Shown here: piece after piece, positions 6,149 through 6,569 of the stretch
How the letters are laid out: each line of letters begins with the position of its first letter
How positions within the stretch are numbered: the first letter of the stretch is position 1
From: an uncultured Gammaproteobacteria bacterium
Lineage (GTDB): Bacteria > Pseudomonadota > Gammaproteobacteria > GCA-001735895
Direction of reading: 5' to 3'
Assembly: GCA_945787265.1 (NCBI GenBank)
Contig: CALZHS010000148.1
Coordinates: 1 to 6,569, forward strand
DNA length: 6,569 nt
The notes under the pieces: model-generated
The model's input: the letters and a program-made list of their open reading frames with translations, nothing else
Told to the model about the DNA's origin: nothing
The model's database searches: none
Program-made: the position numbers and the translations under genes

Positions 6149-6202
6149 GGTTGTTTTTTCATCTATGCGGCGAGTTATCAGGCCAGGCCACGATTTATAG
6201 TT

Positions 6203-6569
6203 TCAGGGATGGGACAGGTTTCGTCTTACCTGTTTGATTGCCAATTGCAATTTAATATAGCGGCTAATACTGCGCAGGCCAAGCCGGTCGCGGAAGATTA
6301 TATGAAAAAGCCGGATATCCCATTGCCGACATTTTTGCATGATGGTGTCCAATACATCTGCGGCACTGGTAGATGAAATTTTGCGGCACTCACGGGCAAT
6401 CTGGGCCATGGTCCGTACCAGCAAATCCTTGTGTGCGCGTTTCTGTTTACTACTGGCAGCAAACTTACCCGCAAGTTCGACTGCGCTGAGCCAGTCGACG
6501 TACGAACCTTTTTCATATTTGCGGCTGGTCGATCCGGTCTGATGCTTGCGGTAGCAATAAACATTTTTG
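6203..6569 (-). CDS. C-terminal part of a probable GT2 family glycosyltransferase (5' end outside window)
   Basis: The frame is open from the right edge to TGA at 6203 and gives 121 residues. The visible part begins with VYCYRKHQTGSTS (residues 3-15 of the fragment), resembling the YYYRxHxGSxS segment found just after the catalytic GT-A domain in many GT2 glycosyltransferases. A charged, helical C-terminus follows (about 22-121), rich in Arg/Lys near the end and with no convincing membrane helix. The catalytic DxD and nucleotide-binding motifs would lie outside the window. Internal ATG and TTG codons in this frame (for example 6424) are not real starts, since homology continues upstream. The gap to the GT4 gene is 40-54 bases, same strand, suggesting a shared polysaccharide operon. 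The family call rests on one short motif and on context. Confidence 0.6.
   Translation of the reverse strand, partial: KNVYCYRKHQTGSTSRKYEKGSYVDWLSAVELAGKFAASSKQKRAHKDLLVRTMAQIARECRKISSTSAADVLDTIMQKCRQWDIRLFHIIFRDRLGLRSISRYIKLQLAIKQVRRNLSHP

Overview
The window looks like a piece of a gammaproteobacterial chromosome, possibly from a marine or uncultured lineage. This rests on a YrbL-family protein of about the usual enterobacterial length, a short DksA/TraR zinc-finger protein of a proteobacterial type, a PuuA-like glutamine synthetase homologue and moderate GC. It is an inference from protein families, not from a marker gene. Coding density is high, there are no RNA genes, insertion sequences or CRISPR arrays that I can see, and no gene-free stretch exceeds 300 bases.

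Layout. Positions 1-2507 are all on the minus strand. Read in transcription order they are a PhyH-family 2-oxoglutarate dioxygenase (2507-1695), a divergent pyrroline-5-carboxylate reductase-like protein (1695-925, overlapping the dioxygenase stop by one base), a small two-helix membrane protein with a C-terminal zinc ribbon (746-363), and the N-terminus of a histone-deacetylase-family amidohydrolase (285 to beyond position 1). Positions 2580-4575 are a plus-strand pair: a YrbL-like kinase-fold protein and a PuuA-like glutamine synthetase homologue four bases downstream. Positions 4572-6569 are on the minus strand again: the C-terminus of a probable GT2 glycosyltransferase (entering from the right edge), a GT4 glycosyltransferase broken by a frameshift, a possible 32-residue peptide, and a DksA/TraR-type protein whose stop codon shares a CTAG with the stop of the synthetase homologue.

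How the genes may work together. The left half combines a glutamate-amine ligase type enzyme, a 2OG-Fe(II) hydroxylase, an imine-reductase-like enzyme and a deacetylase-type amidohydrolase. That set would fit catabolism or remodelling of an amine or N-acyl compound, but no substrate can be read from the sequence. The right half is the end of a cell-surface polysaccharide or lipopolysaccharide glycosyltransferase locus. The GT4 gene there is the most anomalous object: two ORFs that together cover a full GT4 protein are out of frame, the junction is shorter than the family needs, and its best ATG is one base out of frame behind an A6 run. This suggests either a decaying gene or sequence errors. 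I found no convincing complete novel system; the best leads are the broken GT4 gene, the candidate amine module and the small ORF that fits between two genes.
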